NCBI GenBank assembly: GCA_030632925.1
Contig: DAOVTU010000225.1
Coordinates: 1 to 5,867, forward strand
Direction of reading: 5' to 3'
DNA: 5,867 bases
Origin: Candidatus Krumholzibacteriia bacterium
GTDB taxonomy: Bacteria; Krumholzibacteriota; Krumholzibacteriia; LZORAL124-64-63
The notes under the pieces are model-generated. The model had not been told where the DNA came from, searched no databases, and was given only the letters and a program-made list of their open reading frames with translations. Shown piece after piece: positions 5,149-5,867 of this stretch; the stretch's first letter is position 1, and each line of letters opens with the position of its first letter. Made by a program: the position numbers and the translations under genes.

Positions 5149-5867
5149 CTAAGGTACCCGAATTTTCCGCCTTCGCATCCCCCACACCGTATCGGCGGTG
5201 TACAACCCGAGGGCCACCCAGATCAGTCCAAAACTCACCCCATGGTCGCGGGTAAAGGGCTCGCCAAAGGCCACCACGGCCAGAAAAAGTTGAAAAGACG
5301 GCGCCAGATACTGCAGGAAACCCATGGTCGCCAACCGCAACCGCCGAGCGCCTTCAGCAAACCAGATCAAAGGCAACGCCGTGATCACTCCTGCCAAAAA
5401 CAGCAACACATCCAGTTGCAGCGTACTATGGAAAAACACCAGCTCGCCCTGCCACGCGCGCCACACCATCCAGCCCACGGCCACCGGCGCCAGCATCAGC
5501 GTCTCGGCCGTCAGGCCCTGTATCCCGCTGGCGGGCACCTGTTTGCGCAGCAGCCCATAAAACCCGAAACTGACCGCCAGGGTCACCGAAATCAGCGGCA
5601 TCCGGCCCAGATGAACCGTGATCCAGACAATGCCCGCAGCCGCCAAAACCACCGCCACCAATTGCACCGGCCGCAACCGCTCGCGCAAAAAAACAAAGCC
5701 CAACAAGACGTTGACCAGAGGCGTGATGAAGTACCCCAGGCTGGCTTCGACCAGCCGGCCATTGGCCACCGCCCAGATGAATACACCCCAGTTGGTGGCG
5801 ATCAAGACCGTGGTCACCATGAGGGTCAACTGGGTGCGCCGGCTGCGAAACAGGGCCGCAAATTCGC
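5149..5867 (-). CDS. rarD: RarD-type EamA/DMT permease, N-terminus beyond window
   Basis: The last 238 residues of a RarD-family inner-membrane protein of the drug/metabolite transporter superfamily. The frame is open to the right edge; relative to the usual length of about 295 residues, some 55-60 N-terminal residues lie outside. The TTG at 5827-5829 is internal, since the residues before it (F-A-A-L-F-R-S-R-R-T-Q-L) continue the family pattern. Signature stretches, numbered from that TTG, are N-W-G-V-F-I-W-A-V (13-21), E-A-S-L-G-Y-F-I-T-P-L-V-N (28-40), R-E-R-L (49-52), F-G-F-Y-G-L-L-R-K (88-96), R-L-R-L-A-T-M-G-F-L-Q-Y (163-174) and the final I-W-V-A-L. About seven to eight hydrophobic segments are visible and the tail is basic (R-R-R-K), as expected for a cytoplasmic C-terminus. 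RarD is annotated as a chloramphenicol-sensitivity protein in E. coli, but its physiological substrate here is unknown. The ferredoxin gene follows after 39 bp. Confidence 0.9.
   Translation of the reverse strand, partial: EFAALFRSRRTQLTLMVTTVLIATNWGVFIWAVANGRLVEASLGYFITPLVNVLLGFVFLRERLRPVQLVAVVLAAAGIVWITVHLGRMPLISVTLAVSFGFYGLLRKQVPASGIQGLTAETLMLAPVAVGWMVWRAWQGELVFFHSTLQLDVLLFLAGVITALPLIWFAEGARRLRLATMGFLQYLAPSFQLFLAVVAFGEPFTRDHGVSFGLIWVALGLYTADTVWGMRRRKIRVP

Noticed and set aside
4855..5867. RarD-like permease plus ferredoxin as a new transport-redox system
   Set aside because: Only spacing and strand link them. No partner domain or known pathway connects the two, so calling it a system would be speculation.
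1..5867. CRISPR array, tRNA or rRNA genes, insertion sequence ends, phage or defence genes
   Set aside because: No regularly spaced repeats, cloverleaf, transposase motifs or terminal inverted repeats were seen on either strand.

Overview
This GC-rich window reads as an ordinary stretch of chromosome with six protein genes, two of them cut by the window edges. No RNA gene, insertion sequence, phage gene or CRISPR array was found. Two proteins end in a FlgD-like Ig module (V-Y-D-L-x-G ... W-D-G-R-D-x-x-G-R), one of them with a P-N-P-F-N-P lead-in. That combination is typical of exported proteins in the FCB superphylum and nearby candidate phyla (for example Eisenbacteria, Krumholzibacteriota, Latescibacteria, Zixibacteria). 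I infer that kind of bacterium but cannot name the taxon. Three of the four complete genes appear to start at TTG or GTG.

Left part, plus strand (1-2294): the C-terminal 453 residues of a probable exported protein of unknown function ending in a FlgD-like Ig module, then 40 bp later a stand-alone 5'-3' exonuclease of the DNA polymerase I N-terminal/FEN type. A 17-bp tandem duplication covers the stop codon of the first gene. The Shine-Dalgarno core of the exonuclease sits in the loop of a small inverted repeat. A strong stem-loop flanked by an A-run and a T-run follows the exonuclease and separates it from the convergent genes to the right, so it probably terminates in both directions.

Right part, minus strand (2366-5867), in transcription order: a partial RarD-type EamA/DMT permease, a small [2Fe-2S] ferredoxin 39 bp downstream, a secreted GH32/GH68/GH43-like five-bladed beta-propeller protein with a jelly-roll domain and a PNPFNP/FlgD-like C-terminus, and a small lipoprotein with a ladder of seven histidines. 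A perfect extended -10 element just after the ferredoxin stop suggests the propeller gene has its own promoter. A weaker candidate promoter precedes the lipoprotein.

The genes do not form an obvious single pathway. Two are cell-surface or secreted proteins, one of them probably sugar-acting. One is a putative metal-binding envelope lipoprotein, and the rest are housekeeping types (nuclease, ferredoxin, permease). I see no convincing new multi-gene system. The most interesting items are the His-ladder lipoprotein, the unassigned exported protein, the propeller enzyme architecture and the duplicated gene ends.
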